NCBI GenBank assembly: GCA_038207585.1
Contig: JBBQZP010000046.1
Location: forward strand, 1-22,778
Length of the DNA stretch: 22,778 nucleotides
From: JBBQZP01 sp038207585
GTDB lineage: Bacteria; Pseudomonadota; Alphaproteobacteria; Rhodobacterales; Rhodobacteraceae
Direction of reading: 5' to 3'
The position numbers were made by a program, and so were the translations under genes. The notes under the pieces were generated by a model, which had not been told where the DNA came from, did not search any database, and worked only from the letters and a program-made list of their open reading frames with translations. The stretch's first letter is position 1. Each line of letters opens with the position of its first letter. Of this stretch, positions 8,467 through 16,901 are shown piece by piece.

Positions 8467-9206
8467 TGTACATAGCCTTTGGCTAAAGCATCGCGCACGG
8501 CATTGGCGGCGGGCACTGCCCCCCTCTGACGGAATGCATCAACAAACCCCGCAAGGCTTGACGGCAGCGGGAACACATCGGTCAGCGCAAATCCCAGCAG
8601 CAGCAACTCGCGCGAAAAGGCGTCGCGGGCAATCGCACCCTCATGCGCGGCCAGCACCAGATGAGCCAGATCCAGCGGCAGAAACAGAACCCCGTCACGG
8701 TCGGCCAAAATCCAGTCGCCGGGCATCACCGTCACACCGGAAAAGCACACTGGCCGGTCACAGGGAAACGCGATCAACGTGGAATGCGCGGCCATCGGTG
8801 CGGCGCCCCTCGCCTGCGCCGGCAGGCCAGCCTGCGCAAGACCCTCCAGATCGCGCACCGCGCCATCAACCACGGCACCATTTGCCCCAAGCATCTGCGC
8901 CCGCGTGGTTAACATGTCATCCAGCACGGCACCGCACATCGAACCTCCCGCACAAAAAACCAGCACCTCGCCGGGCTGTACGGCATCAACCAGTGCAAAG
9001 TTTGCGGGCGGGCCGGGGCGGCGGATCTCGGGGCAGACGGGCAGAAACTCGACCATGCGCCCCGGTCCGGCCATGGTCGGCTCGGGGGTCATCGGCACAA
9101 GACCGACCGCGGCACGTTCAGCCAGCCCGTGATCTTTCAAGATATCGCAGGCGGTGGTGGTCGGGATGGGGCGCAGTCGGGTAGCAAGAGATGGAATATC
9201 AAGCAT
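8463..9206 (-). CDS. RraA / HMG-aldolase family protein
   Basis: A 247-residue protein of the RraA-like family, which includes 4-hydroxy-4-methyl-2-oxoglutarate/4-carboxy-4-hydroxy-2-oxoadipate aldolases and proteins often misannotated as demethylmenaquinone methyltransferases. The family core GANGAVVDGAVRDL is at about 107-120. It contains the Arg118-Asp119 pair that in the aldolases binds substrate and the divalent metal. The sequence is longer than E. coli RraA (about 160 residues), with extra C-terminal sequence, as in catabolic members. In an operon full of amidohydrolases an aldolase or oxaloacetate-decarboxylase-type role on the carbon skeleton is more plausible than RNase E inhibition. 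The start at 9206 lacks a strong ribosome binding site. The upstream gap to the SDR is 49 bases, the largest in the operon. Confidence 0.8.
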   Translation of the reverse strand: MLDIPSLATRLRPIPTTTACDILKDHGLAERAAVGLVPMTPEPTMAGPGRMVEFLPVCPEIRRPGPPANFALVDAVQPGEVLVFCAGGSMCGAVLDDMLTTRAQMLGANGAVVDGAVRDLEGLAQAGLPAQARGAAPMAAHSTLIAFPCDRPVCFSGVTVMPGDWILADRDGVLFLPLDLAHLVLAAHEGAIARDAFSRELLLLGFALTDVFPLPSSLAGFVDAFRQRGAVPAANAVRDALAKGYVQ

Positions 9207-9255
9207 TGTGTGCTTTCAGCAGAATAACGTGAAGCAGGGGCAGGGGGATGCGCTG

Positions 9256-9996
9256 TCAGATCATGATGTCGCCGCCATTGGGATTGAATGTGGCGCCAAA
9301 ATAATAGGCGGCATCTTCGCAGGCGAGCAGCAGGGCAGTCGGTGCCACCTCGTCCACTGTGCCTTGGCGGCCGATGGGCAATTCGCCGGTCTTTTTCGCG
9401 GCCCAATCCGGCGGCAGCCGCATGTCGGTTAGCAGCGGGCCGGGGCAAATGGCGTTGACCACGATGTTGTCATCAGTACCCTCATAGGCCAGCGAGCGCG
9501 TCAGTCCCAGAACACCTGCCTTGGCGGCGGCATAATGCGCCATGCCCTCGGCACCCTTGTGGGCCAGTTGCGAGCTGATGTTGATGATCCGCCCATAGCG
9601 ACGTGCGCGCATATGGGGCATGACCGCGCGGCAGCCGTAGAACACCGAAGTCAGGTTGATGCGGATCATCTCGTCCCACTGGGCGGTTGGCATGTCTTCA
9701 AGCAGCGCCACGGTGGCAATCCCTGCGTTGTTCACCAGAATGTCAGGTGGGCCAAGAACGGCTACTGCCTGCGCGATAGCCGCGGTCATGCCCGCCTCGT
9801 CACCGACATCGACTGCAACGGCCAGGCTGCGCCGCCCCATCCCGGCAATCGCCTCGGCCACCACGGCGGCGCCCGCTCCGTTACGATCCATCACCGCCAC
9901 GTCGGCACCTTCACGCGCGTAAAGCATCGCAATTCCGCGCCCAAGGCCGGTTGCCGCTCCTGTCACGATGGCCACGCGGCCCGTCAGTTTTCCCAT
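9256..9996 (-). CDS. Short-chain dehydrogenase/reductase (SDR)
   Basis: A 246-residue classical SDR. The nucleotide-binding TGAATGLG is at 12-19, NNAG at 89-92, the active-site serine at 141-142 (INISSQ), and Tyr155 and Lys159 in YAAAK. An aspartate in VMDRN (about residue 37) at the end of the second strand favours NAD(H) over NADP(H). It resembles FabG-type ketoreductases, but its place in a catabolic operon suggests oxidation of a hydroxy intermediate. It starts 21 bases after the glutamine-synthetase-like gene, with GGGGAAAA as ribosome binding site. Confidence 0.9.
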   Translation of the reverse strand: MGKLTGRVAIVTGAATGLGRGIAMLYAREGADVAVMDRNGAGAAVVAEAIAGMGRRSLAVAVDVGDEAGMTAAIAQAVAVLGPPDILVNNAGIATVALLEDMPTAQWDEMIRINLTSVFYGCRAVMPHMRARRYGRIINISSQLAHKGAEGMAHYAAAKAGVLGLTRSLAYEGTDDNIVVNAICPGPLLTDMRLPPDWAAKKTGELPIGRQGTVDEVAPTALLLACEDAAYYFGATFNPNGGDIMI

Positions 9997-10017
9997 GTGT
10001 TTTCCCCGCCTGCGACT

Positions 10018-11355
10018 TCAGTAGATTTCAGCATAACGGCGGCACAATTCCTCCGGTGGCCAGTCGCGGCTAAGGGCAAATTCGGCCTCCTTGTTGGCGA
10101 TGTATGCCCGCAGCAACGTTTCGGGCAAAAAGGATTGCAGCACCCCATCGGCTTTGAGCGCTGCAAATGCAGCCGGGGCCGAGGTCGGCAGACGCACGAT
10201 CCGACGTTTGGCAAGCTGATCCGGGGTCATCGTTTCGGGGTCTTCGCCCATGGTCGGCACCGGTGCCGGCAATGCATCGCGGATGCCCGCCAGACCCGCC
10301 CGCAGGATCATCGCCAGTTGCAGATAGGGGTTTGCGGTTGCGTCCGCCGCCCGGAATTCAAAGTTGAACTGCCGGGCCACCGCTTCCGGCGAGGCGCCAA
10401 AAGTGGGGCAGATGCGGATGCCCGCTTCGCGATCACGGTAGCCCACGTTCGACCACACGCCGGTCCACGAATGTGACACCAGCCGCAGATAAGAGACGGG
10501 CGAAGGTGCGGTAAAGGCGCACAGCGCCGGCATGTGGCGCACGACGCCTGACACAAACTTGCCCGCCGCCTCGCCAAGGCCAAAATCGCGCGCGGGGTCG
10601 TGGCTGACTGGATGGCCCTTGTCATCCCACAGGCTGAAATGGATATGCACCCCGCTGCCCAGACCATCGGCAAGCACGCGGGGCGAAAAGCTGACAGAAT
10701 GATCCAACCGGAACGCTGTAGCCCGCGCCAGTTCCTTGACGATCACGGCGGTATCGCAGGCCGCAAGCGCGTCCTGCGGCGGAACGGTGATCTCGAACTG
10801 ACCTGAGGCGAACTCGGCCAGATAGCTGTCAACCTCCACCCCCGCCGCCTTCAGCGCCCCCAAGTAGGTTTCGCCAAAGGCACCATGCCGCCGCACTGCA
10901 TCCAACGCATACATGTCGGCGGCTCGGGCATTGGCACCGGTATAGATGAACTCATGCTCGAACGTGGCGCGCAGGGTAAGGCCGGTTTCGCGCAAAAGGT
11001 CGGTGGCCGCGTCGCGCATCAGACTGCGCGGGCAACAGTCCCATGCGGAACCATCGGTGTTGACCACGTCGCACAGATAGAACCGCTCAGCCGCCGTTCC
11101 ATCCTGAAAATCCACCTCGACGCCCGTCCTTGCGTCAGGCATCAGCATAACGTCGCCATGCGCGCCCCAAAGCCCCGGCGCGATTGTGCCAAGTGCTGTG
11201 AACATGATGTTGTTTGGCGTCCAGCCGATGCCACCCGTCAGGCGCTTCTCGATCTGGTGGCTGGGAAAGCCCTTGCCTCGCACCTGACCCGACAGATCGG
11301 TGTAACAAAACATCGTCAGGGGGTCGCGCATTGTGGTTGCTCCGGTCTCGGTCAT
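10018..11355 (-). CDS. Glutamine-synthetase-like ligase (possible gamma-glutamyl-amine synthetase)
   Basis: A 445-residue member of the glutamine synthetase fold family. Recognisable pieces are EHEF with metal-binding Glu133 and Glu135, SGQFEITV at about 183-190, GSGVHIHFSLWD with His236/His238 at about 232-243, and EFRAADATANPYLQLA at about 332-347. Glutamate would be phosphorylated by ATP and joined to ammonia or an amine. The loop that in GS reads N-x-Y-x-R...AP...W...NR is changed here (PVSYLRLVSHSWTG and RDREAGIRI), so a non-ammonia substrate is likely. Relatives include PuuA (gamma-glutamylputrescine), GlnT and IpuC-like enzymes. The annotated ATG at 11355 lies 5 bases after the regulator's stop and has no clear ribosome binding site. 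The ATG at 11331 has GGAG 9 bases upstream and may be the real start (437 residues). It is not the housekeeping GlnA. Confidence 0.85.
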   Translation of the reverse strand: MTETGATTMRDPLTMFCYTDLSGQVRGKGFPSHQIEKRLTGGIGWTPNNIMFTALGTIAPGLWGAHGDVMLMPDARTGVEVDFQDGTAAERFYLCDVVNTDGSAWDCCPRSLMRDAATDLLRETGLTLRATFEHEFIYTGANARAADMYALDAVRRHGAFGETYLGALKAAGVEVDSYLAEFASGQFEITVPPQDALAACDTAVIVKELARATAFRLDHSVSFSPRVLADGLGSGVHIHFSLWDDKGHPVSHDPARDFGLGEAAGKFVSGVVRHMPALCAFTAPSPVSYLRLVSHSWTGVWSNVGYRDREAGIRICPTFGASPEAVARQFNFEFRAADATANPYLQLAMILRAGLAGIRDALPAPVPTMGEDPETMTPDQLAKRRIVRLPTSAPAAFAALKADGVLQSFLPETLLRAYIANKEAEFALSRDWPPEELCRRYAEIY

Positions 11356-11360
11356 TTGGG

Positions 11361-12224
11361 TCAGGGACTTGGGTTAAACGGTTTGCGCAGGGCTTCCAGC
11401 GTTGCGATCCGCGCCTTTGAGCGGGAACCCAACGCCTCGACCACGCCCGCAGTCATCAGTTCAACCATTGCAAGGCCGGTCACGCCGCTGTCAAACGCAC
11501 TTGGAATGCTGACCGGACAGGCAACCACGACATCAGAAATTGCGGCGATGGGGGAATACCAGATGTCAGTCACCAGCACGATGACCGCCTTTTGGGCTGC
11601 AGCACTGCGCGCAAATTCCGCCACGTCGCGCTGATAGCGTCGAAAGTCAAACACCACCAGAATGTCGCCCTCGCGCACGTCCAGCAGGTAATCGGCCCAG
11701 GCGGCCGGGCCGTCGCGCACCAGCCGAACGCCGGGACGCAGTTCACGCATGTACTGGTGCAAGTAGGCAGCGATCATTCCGCTGAACCGGCCGCCGAGGC
11801 ACAGCACAGTGCGGTCAAGATCGGTCAGCAGGGCCGTGATGCGGCCGATATCCTTGCGCAAGTCCTGCGCGGCAATCTCAATGTTCTGGCGCAGGGCCTG
11901 TGCAACCCGGTCAGATGTGTCTGCCTCGGCATTTTTGGTGGCAATGCTGTCGTACCGCACCAACGGGCTTTGCAACCGGGCCTGAATCTCGGACCGGATC
12001 GCATCCTGAAAGGCGGCGTAATTGTCAAATCCCAGACGCGCCACAAACCGCAGGATCGTGGGCCCGCTGGTTTTTGCCCGCCGGGCAAGGCGCGCCACGG
12101 TTTCCATCCCCGCCATGGGGTATTCGCCCAGCAGGGCGCGCGCCACCCGGCTTTCGGCATCGGTGAACTCGGCAAGTTCGCGGCGCACCTGATCCTGAAT
12201 GGACATCGCGGGATGGGATGTCAT
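11361..12224 (-). CDS. MurR/RpiR family transcriptional regulator
   Basis: A 287-residue regulator. An N-terminal helix-turn-helix of RpiR type occupies about residues 15-75, including VARLARRAKTSGPTILRFVA and LGFDNYAAFQ. A SIS (sugar isomerase) effector domain covers about 130-260 (LGGRFSGMIAAYL, GDILVVFDFRRY, VIVLVTD). RpiR proteins usually sense phosphosugars, but in alphaproteobacteria members also control catabolism of amino acid derivatives and other acids. The ATG overlaps the stop of the upstream amidohydrolase gene by 4 bases, so it is made with the enzymes and likely controls the operon. Candidate operator positions are in the 17707-17842 divergent region. Confidence 0.9.
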   Translation of the reverse strand: MTSHPAMSIQDQVRRELAEFTDAESRVARALLGEYPMAGMETVARLARRAKTSGPTILRFVARLGFDNYAAFQDAIRSEIQARLQSPLVRYDSIATKNAEADTSDRVAQALRQNIEIAAQDLRKDIGRITALLTDLDRTVLCLGGRFSGMIAAYLHQYMRELRPGVRLVRDGPAAWADYLLDVREGDILVVFDFRRYQRDVAEFARSAAAQKAVIVLVTDIWYSPIAAISDVVVACPVSIPSAFDSGVTGLAMVELMTAGVVEALGSRSKARIATLEALRKPFNPSP

Positions 12225-13081
12225 CTGGGCTTGGCCGCCAGTATGCCCGAGCGGGCAACGGCATCAGGGAATATCCATTCAAGCAATCGGGCCCATTCGC
12301 GCTGCGCGGAATCATCTTCGATCAAATCCTGCCGGACCTCGATTTCGACATAAGGCACACCATTTGCTTCGCAGTGAACGGGCACGGTGTAGTCCGCGGC
12401 CATGTTGACTGTGTAGGGTTGGTTCACGCCAATGCACAGGTCGGTCTTTTCGCGCAACACCTCAACCAGTGCGTTGCCAATGCGCCAGTCCGTCTCGGCA
12501 ATCACGCTGATCTCCCATGGACGGGGCTTTGGATCGGCCCGCAGCGAGTCTGTGCAACTGTGCATTGCAAAAACGGCAGTTGGCCGACGTGCCGTCTTTC
12601 GGGCGTGCAGCAGGCTTGCAACCTGATCCTGATAGGGTCGAAGCACTTCGGCCGCACGCTGCGACAGCTCGGCGGGCGACAGATTGGCATTGCCCGGAAT
12701 GACAGTACCATCGCTGATCTGCGGAATGGATTGCGGCTTGCCCGGAACACGGTTGCAGTCGATCACTAGCCGGGAATAGGGCTGAAAGACATAAGTTGCG
12801 CCAAGCGCGCTGGCCAGATGGGTGGTGACACCGTAGATACCGATGTCATAGCCGATGTGGCGGCCAAGCTCGACCTCTTCAAGCCCAAGATTGCCCAGCG
12901 CGCGGGGAATGGCGCGTCCTGCGTGGTCAGACACGAACAGGATTGGCGAGGCGCCCTCGGGGTTCTCGACGCCCCAAGGCTGCGGGTCGTCGGGATGCAA
13001 CAATTGCGGTCGAACCAGCACGCGATCACTCCTTGCCTTTTTTGCCGGGCAGCCCGGAACCCGGGCTGCCCCCGTTGACAT
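12221..13081 (-). CDS. N-formylglutamate amidohydrolase family protein
   Basis: A 286-residue protein of the FGase family. Members hydrolyse N-formyl-L-glutamate (HutG of histidine degradation) or related N-acyl acids. Recognised pieces are SDHAGRAIP (51-59), RHIGYDIG (74-81), SRLVIDCNR (103-111), FAMHSCTD (171-178) and VEIEVRQDLI near the C-terminus, all typical. The rest of a hut pathway (hutH, hutU, hutI) is absent, so a role in histidine use is not supported. Association with a glutamine-synthetase-like ligase two genes downstream suggests cleavage of an N-acyl or gamma-glutamyl amino acid, which is inference. It starts 5 bases after the binding-protein stop, with GAGG close upstream. Confidence 0.86.
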   Translation of the reverse strand: MSTGAARVPGCPAKKARSDRVLVRPQLLHPDDPQPWGVENPEGASPILFVSDHAGRAIPRALGNLGLEEVELGRHIGYDIGIYGVTTHLASALGATYVFQPYSRLVIDCNRVPGKPQSIPQISDGTVIPGNANLSPAELSQRAAEVLRPYQDQVASLLHARKTARRPTAVFAMHSCTDSLRADPKPRPWEISVIAETDWRIGNALVEVLREKTDLCIGVNQPYTVNMAADYTVPVHCEANGVPYVEIEVRQDLIEDDSAQREWARLLEWIFPDAVARSGILAAKPR

Positions 13082-13086
13082 GCGCC

Positions 13087-14247
13087 TCAGCTTTTCGGCG
13101 TGACTGTGGTTTTCAGCGCAACCTTGCCCGCTTCGACCTGCATGATCGCAACCGGCTTGCTGGGCACGCGGCTGCCGCCGACATAGGCGATCGCCCCGGT
13201 CACGGCATCAGCGTAGTTGGTCGTGGCGGCCAGCGCCTCGGTCACCGCCTTGGGGTCGGACGATCCAGCGCGCGTGATCGCGTCCGCCACCAGTCCCATC
13301 GCGTCATAGCCAAGCGCGGCAAAGGCGTTTTCCGGCGGGCGGCCGTATTCCTTTTCATATGCGGCGCGGAAGGTGTCGGCGGGCCCGGTTTCCAGCCCGA
13401 CATAGGCATGGGTGGTGAAGTACACGTTGGTCGCCAACGTCGGCCCGGGCACACTCACCAGAAGATCGGTGTCGAAACCGTCGCCCGCGAGGATCGGCAG
13501 CGCAATACCGGCTTCGCGGATCTGCTTGACGATCACGCCCGCCGTATCGGGGCCGGAGGACGCGAACACCCCATCCACCCCCGCCGTCGACTGCAGCCTT
13601 GCCACCAGCGCCGAGAAGTCAGTGTCGGTGGTCATGTAGACATCTTCGACAGCCACGGTGCCGCCCAGCGACGTGAACCGCTCAGTGAAGTATTTTGACA
13701 GGCCGGTGGTATAATCCATGCCATTGTCGGTCCAGACCGCGATATTGCGCAGACCCAGCGTATCATAGGCGTATTCCGCCATCGCATGCGCCTGCACATC
13801 ATCGCCGAAGGGCACAAGAAACATCTCGCTGCCGATCATTGCTGGAAGGTCGGGCGATGTGGCGCCCGAAGTCACAAACGGAATACCCGCCGTCTGGAAC
13901 AGCGGTGCAGAAGCCAGTGCAAACGTGCTGTCGCTGTGCCCGATGCCCGCCGAAAGGCCCGGAATCGCCACAGCGCGCTGACCAGCGGTGGCCGCTTCGC
14001 GCGTGTCGTCCTTGGTGTCGATCGCGGTGACCTCGATCATTCTGCCATCCAGCAGGCCACCGGCCTCGTTGATCATCTTGGCTTTCAGCAGAACACCGTT
14101 CAGCGAGGGCCCGTCAAGCGAGGCCAGCCCGCCCGAGGAGACGTTGTAAAGCGCCGCAATCCCGATCTTGTCTTGTGCCATTGCCGGTGGGGCCAGGCCT
14201 AGCAAAGCAACCGCGAGGGCTGCGAATTTCACCTTCCAGTTGGACAT
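13087..14247 (-). CDS. ABC transporter periplasmic substrate-binding protein (LivK/Peripla_BP_6 type)
   Basis: A 386-residue binding protein with a clear Sec signal peptide. A basic start, MSNWKVK, is followed by a hydrophobic stretch and cleavage after AMA near residue 24. The mature part begins QDKIGIAALYN and has the family layout: GPSLNGVLLKAKMINEAGG, then DTKDD, then AALGYDAMGLVADAI near the C-terminus. It captures the imported solute and delivers it to the LivHM-type permeases. I chose ATG 14247, which has AAGGAGAG 5 bases upstream, over an in-frame ATG at 14346 that would extend 33 residues into the permease gene and bury the signal peptide. The family binds branched-chain amino acids but also amides, urea and aromatic acids, so the ligand is open. 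It lies 16 bases after the permease stop. Confidence 0.92.
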   Translation of the reverse strand: MSNWKVKFAALAVALLGLAPPAMAQDKIGIAALYNVSSGGLASLDGPSLNGVLLKAKMINEAGGLLDGRMIEVTAIDTKDDTREAATAGQRAVAIPGLSAGIGHSDSTFALASAPLFQTAGIPFVTSGATSPDLPAMIGSEMFLVPFGDDVQAHAMAEYAYDTLGLRNIAVWTDNGMDYTTGLSKYFTERFTSLGGTVAVEDVYMTTDTDFSALVARLQSTAGVDGVFASSGPDTAGVIVKQIREAGIALPILAGDGFDTDLLVSVPGPTLATNVYFTTHAYVGLETGPADTFRAAYEKEYGRPPENAFAALGYDAMGLVADAITRAGSSDPKAVTEALAATTNYADAVTGAIAYVGGSRVPSKPVAIMQVEAGKVALKTTVTPKS

Positions 14248-14263
14248 TGTTTCTCTCCTTATC

Positions 14264-15289
14264 TCAGGGGTTAGAGTTGGGTCGTGGCTCTGTGCGCTTC
14301 GCATCCTTGGCGAAGACGCGAAAAAGGTCGGGCTCGGCCGTGCCAAAAAGGCCCGTCGGACGAAAGATCAGCACCAGCAGCACCGCCACGGCGACAATGA
14401 TCTGGCTGAGGCCAAACAGATTCGCGGCTTCCTCGACTGGGCGCAAAAGTTCGGTCGTGATGGTCAACAGGATCGCGATGATCGCGGCACCGGTGATGCT
14501 GCCGGTGCCGCCCAGCACCACCATCACCACCAATTGGAACGACATCAGGAAGGTAAAAGAGTTCGGGCTGATCAGCGTCACCAGATGTACCCAGAGCCCG
14601 CCCGACACCCCAGCAAAGAATGCCCCAAGCGCAAAGGCCAGAACCCGCGTGCGTGCCACTCTTATGCCAAGGCAGGCGGCGGCCAGTTCATTTTCTCGGA
14701 TCGCCAGCATCGAGCGGCCCAGCGACGAGTGTTTCAGCGTCCAGGCAACGAAGATCGTCAACGCCACAAACAGAAAAACCCACCAAAGCGACGTGAGCGC
14801 CGTCAGCCCGCTCAGGCCTAGCGCCCCACGCGTCAGGCCCGAGAAGTTCACCGCAAAGCTTTGCACAATGAAAATCAGGCCCAGCGTCGCCACAGCAAGA
14901 TAGTGCCCCCGCAGACGCAGCACCGGAAACCCCACGAATACGGCCACGGCAGCGGCCACCAGCCCCCCTGCCACCAGCGCGGGCAGGAACGGCCAGTGCT
15001 GCGCCACCAGAAACTCGGGCAGCTCCTTCAACATCACAGCCTTGCGCTCGGGCGCCATGACCAGAAGGGCGGTCACATAGCCGCCCAACGTCATGAACGC
15101 CGGATGGCCCAACGAAAACAGCCCAATGAACCCGTTGGTGATGTTCAGGCTGACGGCCAGGATGATGTTGATGCCCGCAAAACCGATGATCGACAGCGTG
15201 TAGGGACTCAGAGCCCCGGTGGCCCACCAGATCAGCGCGGCACCAATTGCCGCAACCGCCGCCGTAAGACTTGCCCCCCAGCCGGTCAT
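14264..15289 (-). CDS. livM: Branched-chain amino acid-type ABC transporter permease (LivM-like)
   Basis: A 341-residue inner-membrane permease with about 8-10 hydrophobic segments. The LivM hallmarks are seen: LNITNGFIGLFSLGHPAFM near residues 48-66, LRLRGHYLAVATLGL, RGALGLSGL, and SSLGRSMLAIRENELAAACLGI, the coupling loop that contacts the ATPases. The C-terminus ends in a charged tail (AKDAKRTEPRP). The ATG at 15289 overlaps the stop of the livH-like gene by 4 bases. The longer open frame back to 15556 adds 89 residues without family character and overlaps livH, so I rejected it. Confidence 0.92.
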   Translation of the reverse strand: MTGWGASLTAAVAAIGAALIWWATGALSPYTLSIIGFAGINIILAVSLNITNGFIGLFSLGHPAFMTLGGYVTALLVMAPERKAVMLKELPEFLVAQHWPFLPALVAGGLVAAAVAVFVGFPVLRLRGHYLAVATLGLIFIVQSFAVNFSGLTRGALGLSGLTALTSLWWVFLFVALTIFVAWTLKHSSLGRSMLAIRENELAAACLGIRVARTRVLAFALGAFFAGVSGGLWVHLVTLISPNSFTFLMSFQLVVMVVLGGTGSITGAAIIAILLTITTELLRPVEEAANLFGLSQIIVAVAVLLVLIFRPTGLFGTAEPDLFRVFAKDAKRTEPRPNSNP

Positions 15290-16182
15290 GCCCGCGTTTC
15301 CGTCGATTTTCCCAGTAGGCCGTTCGGCATCACCAGCAAGACCACTATCAATGCGCCAAACACAAAGGCGTTGCGAAAGCCCGAATATTCGGGCGGCAGC
15401 AGGCCGACGAACAACACCTCGGACAGGCCAAGCACATAGCCGCCCAGAACCGCGCCGGGTATGGACCCCACCCCCCCAATCACCGCCGCAATGAACGCCT
15501 TCAGCCCCGGCAACAACCCCATCAACGGGCTGATCTGCCCGTATTTGCTGCCCCACATCAGCCCACCCACCGCCGCAAGCCCACTGCCGATGGCAAAGGC
15601 AAGCATGATCATGCGGTCGATGTTGATGCCCATCAGGCGGGCCACATCATAATTCTCGGCAGTGGCGCGCATGGCGATCCCGATGCGTGTGAAGCCAACA
15701 AAGATGACCAGCGCCACCATCAGCACGACTGACAGCGCCACGATGGCGAGGTCAATCACCCGCACCGTGATCGGTCCCAAGGCCACAAGCGCATTCAGGT
15801 ATTCCGGCACCTGAAAAGTGCGCGGCTGCGCCGTGATTGTCAGGATCGCAAGGTTTTGTAGGATGATCGCCACCGCCAGCGAGGCGATGAAGCCCGTCAC
15901 TTGCGGCGAGCCGCGCATGGGGCGAAAGGCAATCCTCTCGATCACCGCGCCGCTGGCCGCCCCTGCCGCCACCACGACCACCACCGCCAGCGGAAAGGGC
16001 AGGTTCAGATAGCCCACGCTTGCCAGCGTAGTGAAGGCGCCAATGGTGAAAATGTCGCCATGCGCAAAGTTGATCAGCCGCACGATGCCGTAGATCATTG
16101 AAAATCCGATGGCGATCAGGGCGTACATGCTGCCCAGTATCAGTCCGTTTGCAATCTGCGACAGGATATAGGCGGCGGTCAT
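15286..16182 (-). CDS. livH: Branched-chain amino acid-type ABC transporter permease (LivH-like)
   Basis: A 298-residue inner-membrane permease. It shows the LivH signature near the start: NGLILGSMYALIAIGFSMIY, then GIVRLINFAHGDIFTIGAF. The later coupling segment is FTRIGIAMRATAENYDVARL, then MGINIDRMI, and the conserved GLKAFIAAVIGGVGSIPGAVLG follows. It pairs with the LivM-like protein to form the membrane channel. Its ATG shares one base with the stop of the upstream livF-like gene (TGATG), indicating coupled translation. Confidence 0.94.
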   Translation of the reverse strand: MTAAYILSQIANGLILGSMYALIAIGFSMIYGIVRLINFAHGDIFTIGAFTTLASVGYLNLPFPLAVVVVVAAGAASGAVIERIAFRPMRGSPQVTGFIASLAVAIILQNLAILTITAQPRTFQVPEYLNALVALGPITVRVIDLAIVALSVVLMVALVIFVGFTRIGIAMRATAENYDVARLMGINIDRMIMLAFAIGSGLAAVGGLMWGSKYGQISPLMGLLPGLKAFIAAVIGGVGSIPGAVLGGYVLGLSEVLFVGLLPPEYSGFRNAFVFGALIVVLLVMPNGLLGKSTETRA

Positions 16183-16901
16183 CAGGCTGCTCCCAGATAG
16201 GCGCGTTGCACGTCGGCGTTGTCGGCCAGTTCGCGCCCGGTCCCGCTCAGAAGGATTCGCCCGGCCTCAAGCACGTAGGCGCGGTCGGCGATTTCCAGCG
16301 CCATCGATGCGTTTTGTTCTACCAGCAGAATGGTCATCCCCTCGGATCGCAGGCGTTCGAGAATGTCGAAGATCTGTTCCACCAACTGCGGCGCCAGCCC
16401 CAGTGACGGCTCGTCAAGCAGCAAAAGTTTTGGGCGGCTCATCAGCGCGCGGCCGATTACAAGCATCATCTGCTCACCCCCCGACAGCCGGTCGCCCGGC
16501 ACGTTGGCGCGCGTCCGCAGGATGGGGAACTGGTCCTGGATCTGGCGCATGTCTTCGGTCATGGCAGCGTTATCGCGGCGCAGATAGGCACCGATCCGCA
16601 GGTTCTCGGCCACTGACAGGGCGGCGAACACTTGCCGCCCCTCGGGGCAATGCGAGATGCCCGCCCGCACGATCTGCTCGGCCCGCATCCGCCCCAGATC
16701 GACGGCGCCTCCACCGTTGTCATAGCGCAGGCTGCCGGCGTGTGGTCGCAATAGCCCCGAAATCGTGGCCAGCGTGGTGGTCTTGCCCGCGCCATTGGCG
16801 CCGATCAGCGCCACGATTTCGCCCTTTTGCACATGCAGCGTGATGCCCCGCAACGCGTGGGTGCCGCCGCGTCGGACCTGCACATCTTCAAGCCACAGCA
16901 T
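16182..16901 (-). CDS. livF: ABC transporter ATP-binding protein (LivF-like)
   Basis: A 239-residue ATPase. Walker A is GANGAGKTT (about 33-41), the signature is LSGGEQMMLVIGRAL, Walker B is LLLLDEPSLGLAP, and the switch region is LLVEQNASMALEIADRAYVL, with Gln-Asn after Glu as is typical of LivF. It powers the importer together with the LivG-like subunit. It begins 14 bases inside the 3' end of the livG-like gene. GGRGGxHALRGITLHV-style LivF N-terminal wording is seen (RRGGTHALRGITLHV). No oddities are visible. Confidence 0.94.
   Translation of the reverse strand: MLWLEDVQVRRGGTHALRGITLHVQKGEIVALIGANGAGKTTTLATISGLLRPHAGSLRYDNGGGAVDLGRMRAEQIVRAGISHCPEGRQVFAALSVAENLRIGAYLRRDNAAMTEDMRQIQDQFPILRTRANVPGDRLSGGEQMMLVIGRALMSRPKLLLLDEPSLGLAPQLVEQIFDILERLRSEGMTILLVEQNASMALEIADRAYVLEAGRILLSGTGRELADNADVQRAYLGAA

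Noticed and set aside
12221..13081. Histidine utilisation (hut) locus
   Set aside because: Only a HutG-like protein is present; hutH, hutU, hutI and a HutC-type regulator are absent, and the regulator is RpiR-type.
14248..14346. 33-residue N-terminal extension of the binding protein
   Set aside because: It would place residues before the signal peptide and overlap the permease gene; ATG 14247 has a good ribosome binding site.
15290..15556. 89-residue N-terminal extension of the LivM-like permease
   Set aside because: The extension overlaps the livH-like gene and reads as low-quality sequence; ATG 15289 with a 4-base overlap is the normal coupled start.
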